NCBI RefSeq assembly: GCF_001421165.1
Contig: NZ_LMKB01000006.1
Location: 401,696 to 465,695 of the forward strand
DNA length: 64,000 nucleotides
Reading direction: 5' to 3'
Source of the DNA: Frigoribacterium sp. Leaf8
GTDB taxonomy: Bacteria; Actinomycetota; Actinomycetes; Actinomycetales; Microbacteriaceae
Part shown: piece after piece, positions 24,822 to 37,308 of the stretch
How positions within the stretch are numbered: the first letter of the stretch is position 1
Layout: every line of letters starts with the position of its first letter
Position numbers and translations under genes: made by a program
Notes under the pieces: model-generated
What the model saw: only the letters and a program-made list of their open reading frames with translations
What the model was told of the DNA's origin: nothing
Database searches by the model: none

Positions 24822-26069
24822 TTACCCCGAGCGCCGCGCACGCCTGAACTGGCGGACCGCCCCGACGGCGACGAGGACGGCCGCTCCCCCGAAGACCGTG
24901 AGGACGATCAACGGGATGCCCGTCGACCTCATGGTCTCGACCGTGGGCAGCAGGACCGCCAACGGCTGACCCGGATCGGTCACCGGTGTCGGCACGGGGG
25001 CCTCGACGGTCGGGTTCGTCGCCTGCGCCGACGGCGCCGGCACGTCCGCCCGCCGGTGCACCCGGATCCACTCGGCCAGGTCGCCCATGGGGTTCTCGGC
25101 GACCGTCGGCACCGAGGCCGTGACGGCCGCGGCCGCGTCGACGAGGCCGTGCCCGTACAGCGGGTCGGGTGTCGTGGCGCCCTTCGGCGTGGCCGTCGCG
25201 ACGACGCGGTTGATGACGTCGTCGGCGTCGAGCTCGGGATGGGCACTGCGCACGAGGGCGACGATGCCCGCCACGAGGGGCGTGGCACCGCTCGTGCCGC
25301 TCCAGCTGTAGTGGACGTCACCGGGACCGACACCCACGAGGTCCTCGCTCGGGGCGGCCACACCGATCGTGATGCCCTGGCTCGACGCGTCGAAGCTCGC
25401 CGTGCCCTGGCGATCCACACCGGCGACGGTGAGGACGCCCGGCATGGTCGCGGGCGCGCCGACCTCGGTCGTGCCGCTGCCGCGGTTGCCGGCCGCCGCG
25501 ACGACGACGACGTCGTGCTGCATGGCGTAGAGGAAGGCGTCGTCCCAGCTGGTCGGCCAGTCGAGCGTGTTGCGGGTCAGGGACATGTTGATGACGTCCG
25601 CCCCGGCGTCGACCGCCCAGCGCACCGCCCGGGCGATCTGGTCGTCGGAGTCCACCGCCGACGAGCCGAAGCCCACCGACACCGAGAGCAGGTCGGCCTC
25701 GGGCGCGACGCCGATCACGCCGTCGCCGGACCCGGTGCCACGGCCGGCGACCATCGATCCGACCAGCGTGCCGTGGTTCGGGTCGTCGCCGACGGGCGTC
25801 TGACCGTCGGCCGAGCCGAGCCCCGACACGTCGGTGCCGCCGACGACGACGCCCTGGAGTTCACGCACCGACGAATCGACGCCGGTGTCGATCACGGCCA
25901 CGGTCGTCCCCGCCCCCCGTGTGGTCTGCCACGCCCGCTGGATGCCGTAGTCGGCGAGCCAGTACTCGGCATCGCGGACCTGGTCGGCCGATGCGGCCGA
26001 CGCCGGCACGACGGCAGCGACGAGGGCCCCCAGCACGATCGCCACCACGAACCCCCCGGAACGGCGCAC
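24822..26069 (-). CDS. Mycosin-like S8 subtilisin-family serine protease with C-terminal anchor
   Basis: A secreted, membrane-anchored subtilase of 415 residues. The triad is Asp61 (AVIDTGVD), His99 (DPNHGTLV) and Ser260 (SGTSGATP), with the oxyanion Asn195 (AAGNRG). A signal peptide covers residues 1-28 (FVVAIVLGALVAAVVPASA is its core). A Pro-rich linker near 345-375 leads to one transmembrane helix (about 385-405) and a basic tail. This is the layout of the mycosins of type VII secretion, but no ESX genes are nearby. GTG 26069 follows the DUF501 stop by five bases, so it is in the eno-ftsB-DUF501 gene string. Confidence 0.88.
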   Translation of the reverse strand: MRRSGGFVVAIVLGALVAAVVPASAASADQVRDAEYWLADYGIQRAWQTTRGAGTTVAVIDTGVDSSVRELQGVVVGGTDVSGLGSADGQTPVGDDPNHGTLVGSMVAGRGTGSGDGVIGVAPEADLLSVSVGFGSSAVDSDDQIARAVRWAVDAGADVINMSLTRNTLDWPTSWDDAFLYAMQHDVVVVAAAGNRGSGTTEVGAPATMPGVLTVAGVDRQGTASFDASSQGITIGVAAPSEDLVGVGPGDVHYSWSGTSGATPLVAGIVALVRSAHPELDADDVINRVVATATPKGATTPDPLYGHGLVDAAAAVTASVPTVAENPMGDLAEWIRVHRRADVPAPSAQATNPTVEAPVPTPVTDPGQPLAVLLPTVETMRSTGIPLIVLTVFGGAAVLVAVGAVRQFRRARRSG

Positions 26070-26074
26070 GCGCG

Positions 26075-26632
26075 TCAGGCTCCCCCGCCGATCTCGGGCG
26101 AGGCGGCGGCCTGCTGGTCGTCGGCCAGGAAGTCGGGGCACCGGCACACGTCGGGACTCCACGACGCCCGCTCGAGGGCGAGGTCGCCGAAGGGGTTGAC
26201 CCCCGGCCCGGCCGCCAGCGAGTGACCGACGAGGGCGTGCAGGCACTTGACCCGCTCGGGCATGCCACCCGCCGTGACGTGGTCGATCTCGTCCACGTGC
26301 TCGATGCCCTCGCGGTCGGCCAGGTACGCCTCGTGCGCGGCGTGGTATCGGCTTCGCAACTCGGGGTCGGACTCGAGGAGCTCGGTGAACTCGGCCATCA
26401 CCCCGGTGGCCTCGAGGGTCGACACGGCAGCCGTGGCACCGGGGTGGCACAAGTAGTAGAGCGTGGGGAAGGGCGTGCCGTCGGTCAGCCGCGGTTTCGT
26501 CGCCACGACGGTGGGTGCGCCGCAGACGCAGCGCGCGGCGATGCCGATGACGTCGCGCGCGGGCCGCCCGAGCTGGGCGGTCACGACACGGACGTCGTGG
26601 TCGGTCACGGGGTCGAAGGGGGGCGTGGTCAC
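26075..26632 (-). CDS. DUF501 family protein
   Basis: A 185-residue actinobacterial DUF501 protein of unknown function. Cysteine pairs suggest a metal site: RCVCGAPTVV, YYLCHPG, VKCLHALVGHSLA and VCRCPDF. The conserved central stretch is RLTDGTPFPTLYYLCHPG. ATG 26632 overlaps the ftsB stop as ATGA, so translation is coupled. In actinobacteria this gene is regularly found between an FtsB-type gene and a phosphatase or protease gene behind enolase, which suggests a housekeeping role. Confidence 0.87.
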   Translation of the reverse strand: MTTPPFDPVTDHDVRVVTAQLGRPARDVIGIAARCVCGAPTVVATKPRLTDGTPFPTLYYLCHPGATAAVSTLEATGVMAEFTELLESDPELRSRYHAAHEAYLADREGIEHVDEIDHVTAGGMPERVKCLHALVGHSLAAGPGVNPFGDLALERASWSPDVCRCPDFLADDQQAAASPEIGGGA

Positions 26633-27186
26633 GGCGTGCCACCTGTCTGCTCGGAGGTCGGGGCGGGCACCTGGCTGCCGCTGATGTCGGGGGCGACGAG
26701 TTCGGTCGCGGGCTCGTCGCTCAGCCCGGCGTCGAGCACCGAGGCCGTCATCGCCGCCACCCAGTCGACCTGGGGCGTCTGGAGCGAGTCGCTGATCGTC
26801 GTGCCGGTGCCCGGAGCCGTGCCGGGCGCCTGGGCCGCGTCGTCGCCCATCACGAGGTAGCTGTACTCACCCGGGTAGACGTAGAGCAGGCGGTCGCGTG
26901 CCTGGGCCTCGATGTACGCCGGATCGCTCCATCGCGCGACGTCTTCTTTCAACTCGTCGACGGACTGCTCTTGCTGCCGGACGTCGTCCTGGAGGGCCGC
27001 GATCTGTTGCTGCTGCTGCACCAGGGTGCGCAGCGAGGGCGCGAGGATGACGACGAACATGACCAGGATGACCAGCATGAGCACGCTGAACCCCGAGAAC
27101 CGGATCGACCGCAGCCAGTGGCCCGTCGGCGTCTCGCCGGTCGGCAGGGTCACCGGCACACGGCGGTTCGCGGTCTCACGGGGCAT
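26629..27186 (-). CDS. ftsB: FtsB/DivIC-family septum formation initiator
   Basis: A bitopic cell-division protein. Cytoplasmic residues 1-30, one transmembrane helix (about 31-52, GFSVLMLVILVMFVVILAP), then a coiled coil rich in Gln (QQQQQIAALQDDVRQQE is the start) to about residue 95. The DivIC signature ARDRLLYVYPGE follows. The 80-residue tail after it is longer than in E. coli FtsB and Pro/Thr/Ala-rich. A TAGGCT box lies 6 nt before ATG 27186, suggesting a leaderless transcript separate from eno. Confidence 0.88.
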   Translation of the reverse strand: MPRETANRRVPVTLPTGETPTGHWLRSIRFSGFSVLMLVILVMFVVILAPSLRTLVQQQQQIAALQDDVRQQEQSVDELKEDVARWSDPAYIEAQARDRLLYVYPGEYSYLVMGDDAAQAPGTAPGTGTTISDSLQTPQVDWVAAMTASVLDAGLSDEPATELVAPDISGSQVPAPTSEQTGGTP

Positions 27187-27192
27187 GGGACG

Positions 27193-27198
27193 AGCCTA
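27193..27198 (-). promoter_or_regulatory. -10 box of a candidate leaderless promoter for ftsB
   Basis: TAGGCT on the minus strand, CGTCCC (6 nt), then ATG. No ribosome binding site is present. Confidence 0.5.
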
Positions 27199-27271
27199 AA
27201 GGACGTCTCTGGGGAACGACGGAGGCCCGCCCCGCACGAGCAGGACGGGCCCCGAGGAGGCGCGGGTCGCG

Positions 27272-28654
<1,383 letters not shown>

Positions 28655-29896
28655 TCAGCCGATCGTGCGGACCTCGAGGTCGGCGGCCGACTCGCCCCCG
28701 CGCACGGTGACGAAGCGGCCGAACCCCGCCGCCGCCAGTCCGTCGAGCTGGTTGGTGAAGTTCTTGGCCTTCTTCTCGAGGCGCACGCGCCGTTCGCCGC
28801 CCGCCAGCAACGCGCGCTGCAGGGCGAGCAGCTCGACCGGTTCGACCTTCTTGTCGTAGACCACCGCGAGCCCTTCGTCGCCGTCGGCCTCGAGGGTCAC
28901 GAGGTCGACGAGGCGTTCGAAGCCGAGGGAGAAACCGGCCGCGGGCACGTCGCTGCCGAGGAAGCGGCCGATCATGCCGTCGTAGCGACCGCCGCCGCCG
29001 AGGGAATAGGGCACGTCCGGGTGGGCGATCTCGAAGATCGTGCCCGTGTAGTACCCCATGCCGCGGACCAGGGTCGGATCGAACTCGAGGGTGGACCCCG
29101 GCAGCGCCTCGCGCAGCGCGACGAGGTCGGCGAACGCCGCACGGTCGAGCCAGGGGACGTCCGTGGCCTCACCGGTGGCCCAGGAGGCGCCGGCCAGCTG
29201 GGTGAGCGCGTCGCCGAGACCCGGCGTGGTGACGCCGAGGTCGGCGAGTTCGGCGACGACGCCGTCGACGCCGATCTTGTCGAGTTTGTCGACGACGATC
29301 AGCGCCTGGTCGGTCAGCGCCTCGGGTACCGCCCAGTGGGCGAGCATCGCCAGCAGGATGCGGCGGTCGTTCACGCGGATCGTCGTGCCGGTGAGGCCGA
29401 GGGCGTCGAGCACGGCGGTCGTGGCCTGGATCAGTTCGATCTCGGCCAGCGGCCCGGCCTCGCCCAGGACGTCGATGTCGCACTGGACGAACTGGCGGTA
29501 GCGGCCCTTCTGCGGACGCTCGGCCCGCCACACCGGGGCGATCTGCACGGAGCGGAAGACCGTCGGCAGCTCGGCTCGGTGCGACGCGTAGAAGCGCGCG
29601 AGCGGCACCGTCAGGTCGAAGCGGAGTCCGAGGTCGGCGAGTCCGAGCACGCTCTCGGCCGATCGCAGGTCGTCGAGGTCGAGGCCCCGCCGGAGGACGG
29701 CGAAGACCTGCTTCTCGTTGTCGCCCCCGAGCCCGGAATGGAGGCGCGAGCTCTCTTCGACCACGGGCGTCTCGATCTCGTCGAAGCCGTAGGAGCGGTA
29801 GACGCCTCGGATGACCGAGAGCACGCCCTCGCGGCGCCTCTTGTCGGCGGGCAGGTGGTCGCGCATGCCGCGCGGCGGGTTGACGGGGGTCGGCAT
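28655..29896 (-). CDS. hisS: Histidine-tRNA ligase
   Basis: Class II aminoacyl-tRNA synthetase for histidine, 413 residues from ATG 29896 (MPTPVNPPRGMRD). Motif 2 is FRSVQIAPVWRAERPQKGRYRQFVQCDID (seen in parts). The histidine-specific motif LVRGMGYYTGTIFEI and the loop SLGGGGRYDGMIG are present, followed by a short anticodon-binding domain with KKAKNFTNQLDGLAAAGFGR. A 14-codon extension upstream to 29938 is possible but less likely. It has no overlap with its neighbours. Confidence 0.95.
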   Translation of the reverse strand: MPTPVNPPRGMRDHLPADKRRREGVLSVIRGVYRSYGFDEIETPVVEESSRLHSGLGGDNEKQVFAVLRRGLDLDDLRSAESVLGLADLGLRFDLTVPLARFYASHRAELPTVFRSVQIAPVWRAERPQKGRYRQFVQCDIDVLGEAGPLAEIELIQATTAVLDALGLTGTTIRVNDRRILLAMLAHWAVPEALTDQALIVVDKLDKIGVDGVVAELADLGVTTPGLGDALTQLAGASWATGEATDVPWLDRAAFADLVALREALPGSTLEFDPTLVRGMGYYTGTIFEIAHPDVPYSLGGGGRYDGMIGRFLGSDVPAAGFSLGFERLVDLVTLEADGDEGLAVVYDKKVEPVELLALQRALLAGGERRVRLEKKAKNFTNQLDGLAAAGFGRFVTVRGGESAADLEVRTIG

Positions 29897-30052
29897 GAGG
29901 ACATCATCCCAGAGACGCCGCACCCCTGACGTCGGCACCGACTTGCAGGCATGTCACATTCTACGTTATGGTCTTCTCGGGTGGTCGGCGCGAATCGGGT
30001 TGCGTGTCGGTCACACCACTCGGCCCTCCCTTCCCTGCGGTGAGGGCCCTGG

Positions 30053-30081
30053 CCGGGCCGGGCGCTGAGCGCTCGGCCCGG
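30053..30081 (-). terminator. 13-bp GC-rich hairpin beyond the TetR gene
   Basis: CCGGGCCGGGCGC, a TGA loop and GCGCTCGGCCCGG form a near-perfect 13-bp stem (one G-T pair). It lies between the TetR stop and the hisS start region, so it most likely ends tetR. No gene is seen in 29897-30149. Confidence 0.6.
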
Positions 30082-30149
30082 TTCAGCCCGACCCGACGCC
30101 CGCCGACACCATCAGGTTCCACCCACCCCGAGGCCGACGGCGAGCAGGG

Positions 30150-30731
30150 TCAGTGCTGAGGAACGCGCGAGACGAGGGTCTCGACGGCATGCTTGTACGC
30201 TGCGGACGCACGACGCCCGTCCCCCGAGACGATGGCGTCGTACTGCAGGCCGAACAACGCATCGACGAAGACCCGTGCCGCGACCTTGGCCTCGGCCGGC
30301 GCGACCCCGTTCGCCGAGACCCAGCCCGCCACGTGGTCGACCCACCGTCCGACCGCCCCGCGAGCAGTGCCGCCGACCTCACCCGCCACGGTCTCGAGCA
30401 GGGCCGCCTCGAGCTCGAGGCGGTGCAGGTCTCGGCCCCGCTCGGTGGTGACCTCGTGCCAGACCTTCGCGAGGTGCTTGCCGAAGGCCTCGCGGTCGAG
30501 CTCGGAGACCGCGACCGACAGCAAGGCGTCGTTGCGGGCGACGACCGCGCGGACGATCTCGGCGATGAGCTCTGCCCGGTTGCCGAAGTGGTAGACGAAG
30601 ACGTACGTGCTGACCCCCAGGGCCTCGGCCAGGGTGCGGAACGACACGGTGGCGAGGGAGCGACCCCGGAGGTGCTCGAGGATCTGGCCGAGGAGCTCGG
30701 GCTTGCGGGTGGGATCAGGCTTGCGAGGCAT
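30150..30731 (-). CDS. TetR-family transcriptional regulator
   Basis: A 193-residue one-component regulator. The N-terminal helix-turn-helix is clear: residues 14-58, with VSFRTLAEALGVSTYVFVYHFGNRAELI in parts. Instead of the usual TLYYHF the recognition helix reads TYVFVYHF. The C-terminal ligand domain matches no subfamily I recognise. ATG 30731 has AAGGAG upstream (GAAGGAGCGGCACC). The frame stays open upstream through the control region, which I reject. A 12-bp palindrome about 70 bp upstream may be its own operator. The neighbouring gene mazG is not an obvious target. Confidence 0.9.
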   Translation of the reverse strand: MPRKPDPTRKPELLGQILEHLRGRSLATVSFRTLAEALGVSTYVFVYHFGNRAELIAEIVRAVVARNDALLSVAVSELDREAFGKHLAKVWHEVTTERGRDLHRLELEAALLETVAGEVGGTARGAVGRWVDHVAGWVSANGVAPAEAKVAARVFVDALFGLQYDAIVSGDGRRASAAYKHAVETLVSRVPQH

Positions 30732-30793
30732 GGTGCCGCTCCTTCGTGCCGACGAGTCGTACTCGCCCTGCGCGGTCGCCGTCGTCGTAGTGG

Positions 30794-30811
30794 ACCATAA
30801 CAGACGTCTGT
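30794..30811 (-). promoter_or_regulatory. Candidate tetR promoter and autoregulatory operator
   Basis: ACAGACGTCTGT (30800-30811) is a perfect 12-bp palindrome. On the minus strand it is followed at once by TATGGT (30799-30794), a plausible -10 box for tetR about 65 bp before its ATG. Overlap of palindrome and promoter is typical of TetR autorepression. Confidence 0.5.
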
Positions 30812-30881
30812 CGTGGCCGACCGGTCGGTCGACCGGCATCCGCGAGGCCCCCCGAGCACCCCGGGCGGGACGCCGAGTGCA

Positions 30882-30908
30882 CCGACATGTCGGCTTTTGA
30901 CATGTCAA
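30882..30908. promoter_or_regulatory. Pair of ACATGT-centred operator-like palindromes
   Basis: CCGACATGTCGG (30882-30893) and TTGACATGTCAA (30897-30908) are perfect 12-bp palindromes sharing the core GACATGTC, with centres 15 bp apart. The second contains the -35 hexamer of the promoter at 30897-30925. This looks like a repressor site. Confidence 0.6.
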
Positions 30909-30925
30909 CACACATCCTCTACATT
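30897..30925 (+). promoter_or_regulatory. Strong sigma-A type promoter with no gene downstream
   Basis: TTGACA (30897-30902), a 17-bp spacer and TACATT (30920-30925). This is the best consensus promoter seen in the window. It points rightward into 112 bp of non-coding sequence ending in the twin hairpins and the 3' end of mazG, so it has no evident protein gene. It may drive a small RNA starting near 30932. Confidence 0.6.
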
Positions 30926-30997
30926 GAGGACACCACTCGGACCCCACCGGGTCGCTGCCCCTCGGGCCGACCCTCTGGTGGACGAGCGCCGGCCTAG

Positions 30998-31060
30998 CCG
31001 CTCATTCGGGTTGAGCGGGCGAGGCCGAGGTGCCCCCTCATTCGGGTTGAGGGGGCACCT
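30998..31060. terminator. Twin hairpins with identical loops at the end of mazG
   Basis: Hairpin 1: CCGCTCA (30998-31004), TTCGGGT loop, TGAGCGG (31012-31018). Hairpin 2: AGGTGCCCCCTCA (31028-31040), TTCGGGT loop, TGAGGGGGCACCT (31048-31060). Both share the 15-base core CTCATTCGGGTTGAG. Hairpin 2 contains the mazG stop codon. They could terminate mazG leftward and the orphan rightward transcript. The 306-bp spacer 30732-31037 otherwise holds only the control sites above. Confidence 0.65.
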
Positions 31061-31958
31061 GCTCGACGGGACGGCCCTCGATCGTCCCGCCTCCGGCCTG
31101 GGCGCCCCCGGGTTGCCCGCCTTCGGGCTGCTCGTCTTCCGCCTGGCCGCCCTCGAGCTGCCCGCCTTCGGCCGGTTCGGCCTCGTCTCGCCGCAGGAGA
31201 ATCTCGCGCTCGCGCACGGCGGCCCGGAGCGCGCGCTCGGCATCGATGCCCCGGTCGGTGGCCTCGTCGACCTGCGCGAGCAGCCCTCGGCCCCACGCGA
31301 GTTCGCGCGACTCGGCCAGGGCGTCCGTCGCCGCCGTGTCCACCGCCGCCGTGCCCGTCACCTCCGTGCCCGTCACCTCCGTGCCCGACGTCGTGGTCGG
31401 TGCCCGATCGGGCTCGGGGCGGACGCCACCTGCGGCAGCCCGTCGCGCATCGAGCTTCTGGGCGCGCGCGAGAGCGGGCTGCCCGACGGGGACGCCGTCG
31501 TAGGCACTCGTCCGCTGCGACTTCTCGTCGGCCTTCGCCGCCGACCAGAGTCGGACGATCTCGTCGACGTCGTCGGCCCGGTCGGCCCCGAAGACGTGGG
31601 GGTGACGCCGCACGGTCTTCTCGACGACGTCACGCACGACGTCGGCGAGGTCGAACGACCCCGAGGAGGCGCGGGCGGCGAGGGCGCCGTGCAGGACCAC
31701 CTGGTAGAGCACGTCCCCGAGCTCCTCCCGGACGTCGTCCGAGGTGCCGTCCTCGATCGCGTCGACGAGCTCGTAGGTCTCTTCGACGAGGTAGGTCACC
31801 AGGGACCGTGGGGTCTGCGCACGGTTCCAGGCGCACCCGCCCTCGTCGGCGAGGAGGGCGTCGACCACGCGGACGAGCTCGTCGAGCCGAGCGCCCGCCC
31901 CGGGTTCGGAGGCGCCCCGCGCCTCCTCGTCGTGGGCTCCGTCCGGGCGACGCGACAC
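31038..31958 (-). CDS. mazG: MazG family nucleoside triphosphate pyrophosphohydrolase
   Basis: A house-cleaning NTP pyrophosphatase, 306 residues from GTG 31958. The MazG domain covers residues 20-135: CAWNRAQTPRSLVTYLVEET, then EETYELVDAIEDG and REELGDVLYQVVLH supply the metal-binding EExxE and ExxD residues, and RRHPHVFG is conserved. A single MazG domain is followed by a long tail. The tail contains the duplicated pentapeptide GTEVT and, at about 270-300, a Glu/Gly/Gln-rich run of five-residue repeats (PEGGQ, LEGGQ). GTG 31958 lies 2 bp beyond the mfd stop, so it is co-transcribed with mfd. Confidence 0.9.
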   Translation of the reverse strand: MSRRPDGAHDEEARGASEPGAGARLDELVRVVDALLADEGGCAWNRAQTPRSLVTYLVEETYELVDAIEDGTSDDVREELGDVLYQVVLHGALAARASSGSFDLADVVRDVVEKTVRRHPHVFGADRADDVDEIVRLWSAAKADEKSQRTSAYDGVPVGQPALARAQKLDARRAAAGGVRPEPDRAPTTTSGTEVTGTEVTGTAAVDTAATDALAESRELAWGRGLLAQVDEATDRGIDAERALRAAVREREILLRRDEAEPAEGGQLEGGQAEDEQPEGGQPGGAQAGGGTIEGRPVEQVPPQPE

Positions 31959-31960
31959 GG

Positions 31961-35602
<3,642 letters not shown>

Positions 35603-35725
35603 CGCGGTCGGGGTTCGCTGTCGGCGACACCGGGAGGCGCCCGGAGGTCGGTCACCGGCGGGACGGACCCGCTCGTCGCGGTCCGCGACTCGACCACGTC
35701 CGTGGTCGGCCGGGCTCCGGACGCG

Positions 35726-36316
35726 TCAGCTCTTCGCGGTGTGGAACTTCAGCTGCGCCGCGGTCAGTCCGTCGGTGGCGATCATCTCGACCGCGTCGGC
35801 CGCGTCGGCGACCAGGAACCGAAGTTCTTTGCGTTCGGTGGAGGAGAAGTCCTTGAGGACGAAGTCGGCGGCTGGCTGCCTGCCGGGCGGACGGCCGATG
35901 CCGACACGAACCCGGGTGAACTCGTTCGACCCCGTGGCGGCGATGATGTCGCGGATGCCGTTGTGGCCGCCGTGGCCGCCACCGTGCTTCAGCCGGACGA
36001 CGTCGAAGTCGATGTCGAGCTCGTCGTGGACGACGATGAGCCGCGACACGTCGAGGTCGTAGTACTTCAACAGCGCCTGCGTCGGCCCGCCCGAGACGTT
36101 CATGAAGGTCGCGGGCCTGGCCAGCACGAAGCGAGGGCCGCCGGGAGCGGTGCGCCCCTCGGCGACCGTCGCGTTCGTGCGGTGGTTCTTGAACCCGGTG
36201 GAGAGTCGGTCGGCCAGTTCGGCCAGGACCATCTGCCCCACGTTGTGCCTGTTGCCGGCGTAGCCGGGCCCGGGGTTGCCGAGCCCGACCACGAGCCACT
36301 GGTCGTCGAGTGCCAT
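35726..36316 (-). CDS. pth: Peptidyl-tRNA hydrolase
   Basis: Pth releases tRNA from peptidyl-tRNA that dropped off ribosomes. The 196-residue length is normal. Signature residues are present: LVVGLGNPGPGYAGNRHNVGQMV with the catalytic His (in NRHNVG), ARPATFMNVSGG, VVHDELDIDFDVVRLKHGGGHGGHNGIRDI (in parts, with the key Asp and Asn) and VRVGIGRPPG. It lies 60 bp after rplY, reading the same way, and the rplY-pth pair is widespread in bacteria. Confidence 0.96.
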   Translation of the reverse strand: MALDDQWLVVGLGNPGPGYAGNRHNVGQMVLAELADRLSTGFKNHRTNATVAEGRTAPGGPRFVLARPATFMNVSGGPTQALLKYYDLDVSRLIVVHDELDIDFDVVRLKHGGGHGGHNGIRDIIAATGSNEFTRVRVGIGRPPGRQPAADFVLKDFSSTERKELRFLVADAADAVEMIATDGLTAAQLKFHTAKS

Positions 36317-36376
36317 CGTCGTGGTCGTCGTTCTCTCAGTGGGTCTGCGCCGGCAGGGTGTTCGAGCTGCGTCGTG

Positions 36377-37012
36377 TTACTCGGAGCGCTCTTCGTCCTC
36401 GATGGACTCGACGTCGCCCTCGGCCTCGGCGGCCTCGCCGTCCTCGTCGGAGACCGCGTCGGTCGTCAGGTCGAGCTGGGGCACCGAGACGGCGAGCACG
36501 AGGGTCTCGGGCTCGCTGACCAGGGTCGCGCCCTTGGGCAGCACGAGGTCGGCCGCCGAGATCTGGGCGCCCTCTTCGAGGCCCTCGATCGAGACGACGA
36601 CGTTCTGCGGGATGTGCGTGGCCTCGACCTCGAGCTCGACGGCGTTGAGCTCGACGACGTGGATCGTGCCGGGAGCCGACTCACCCTCGACGTGCACGGG
36701 CACCTCGACGGTGACCTTCTCGCCCTGGCGGACGACGATGAGGTCGATGTGCTCGATGGTCTGCTTGACCGGGTCGCGCTGGATGTCCTTGACGAGGGCG
36801 AGCTGGTTCGTGCCCTCGATGTCGAGCGTGATGACGGCGTTGGCACGACGCGTGATCAGCATGGTCTCGTGACCGGGCAGCGTGACGTGCTGGGGGTCGG
36901 TGCCGTGGCCGTAGATGACCGCGGGGATCTGGTCCTTGGCACGGATCTTGCGGGCCGCGCCCTTGCCGAAGCTGGTGCGCACGAGGGCGCTGAGGTTGTT
37001 CTGGTCGGACAT
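36377..37012 (-). CDS. rplY: 50S ribosomal protein L25 (general stress protein Ctc type)
   Basis: A 5S rRNA-binding ribosomal protein of the long Ctc/TL5 form. Residues 1-95 form the L25 domain (GKGAARKIRAKDQIPAVIYGHGTDPQHVTLPG in parts), followed by the C-terminal beta domain (about 100-190). An acidic tail rich in Glu/Asp ends the 211-residue chain. ATG 37012 has GCAAGGAGA upstream. The candidate promoter lies about 200 bp before the start, leaving a long leader. Confidence 0.95.
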   Translation of the reverse strand: MSDQNNLSALVRTSFGKGAARKIRAKDQIPAVIYGHGTDPQHVTLPGHETMLITRRANAVITLDIEGTNQLALVKDIQRDPVKQTIEHIDLIVVRQGEKVTVEVPVHVEGESAPGTIHVVELNAVELEVEATHIPQNVVVSIEGLEEGAQISAADLVLPKGATLVSEPETLVLAVSVPQLDLTTDAVSDEDGEAAEAEGDVESIEDEERSE

Positions 37013-37086
37013 GTCGTCTCCTTGCAGGGGCCGTGACGGCCCGGGGGTGTGTGGTCGGTGTCAACTCGAACGCGAATCGCGTGAGG

Positions 37087-37211
37087 AAGGACCCGCAACC
37101 CGAGGGGTGCCGCCCGAGGGACGATCACCGCTGCACGAGTGGTGCGTGAGCACCGAGCGCCTGCCTACCGCGTCGATCACGGGTGCCGGAGCACCCCTCG
37201 CCGAGGTTCAG
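37087..37211 (-). other. Possible structured 5' leader of rplY
   Basis: Between the candidate rplY promoter and the rplY start lies about 200 nt of leader. It contains a perfect GGGTGC-loop-GCACCC hairpin (37181-37196), a GGTGC-GTGA-GCACC hairpin (37141-37154) and a repeated CCCTCGGG (37092-37119 region). The spacer 37013-37308 has no gene. A role in L25 control is only inferred. Confidence 0.35.
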
Positions 37212-37217
37212 CTACCA

Positions 37218-37247
37218 AGGTTACACGTCGGCCGGGCGTGTCGCCAA
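37218..37247 (-). promoter_or_regulatory. Candidate promoter of rplY-pth
   Basis: On the minus strand TTGGCG (37247-37242), an 18-bp spacer and TAACCT (37223-37218). Confidence 0.45.
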
Positions 37248-37308
37248 CCCGCGCCTCCTCGGCTCGTCCGTCCGCGAGGGCGCCCCCTCAGCGCCCGAGT
37301 CGGGCTCG

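Noticed and set aside
22521..26225. A rightward open frame of about 1230 codons over the repeat spacer and the ndh-protease genes
   Set aside because: It crosses repeats, the tRNA gene and the antisense of several clear genes. Its sequence is low-complexity Arg/Gly/Asp.
29968..30159. Small rightward open frame of 63 codons before tetR
   Set aside because: It has no ribosome binding site, covers the tetR terminator hairpin and has shadow-like composition.
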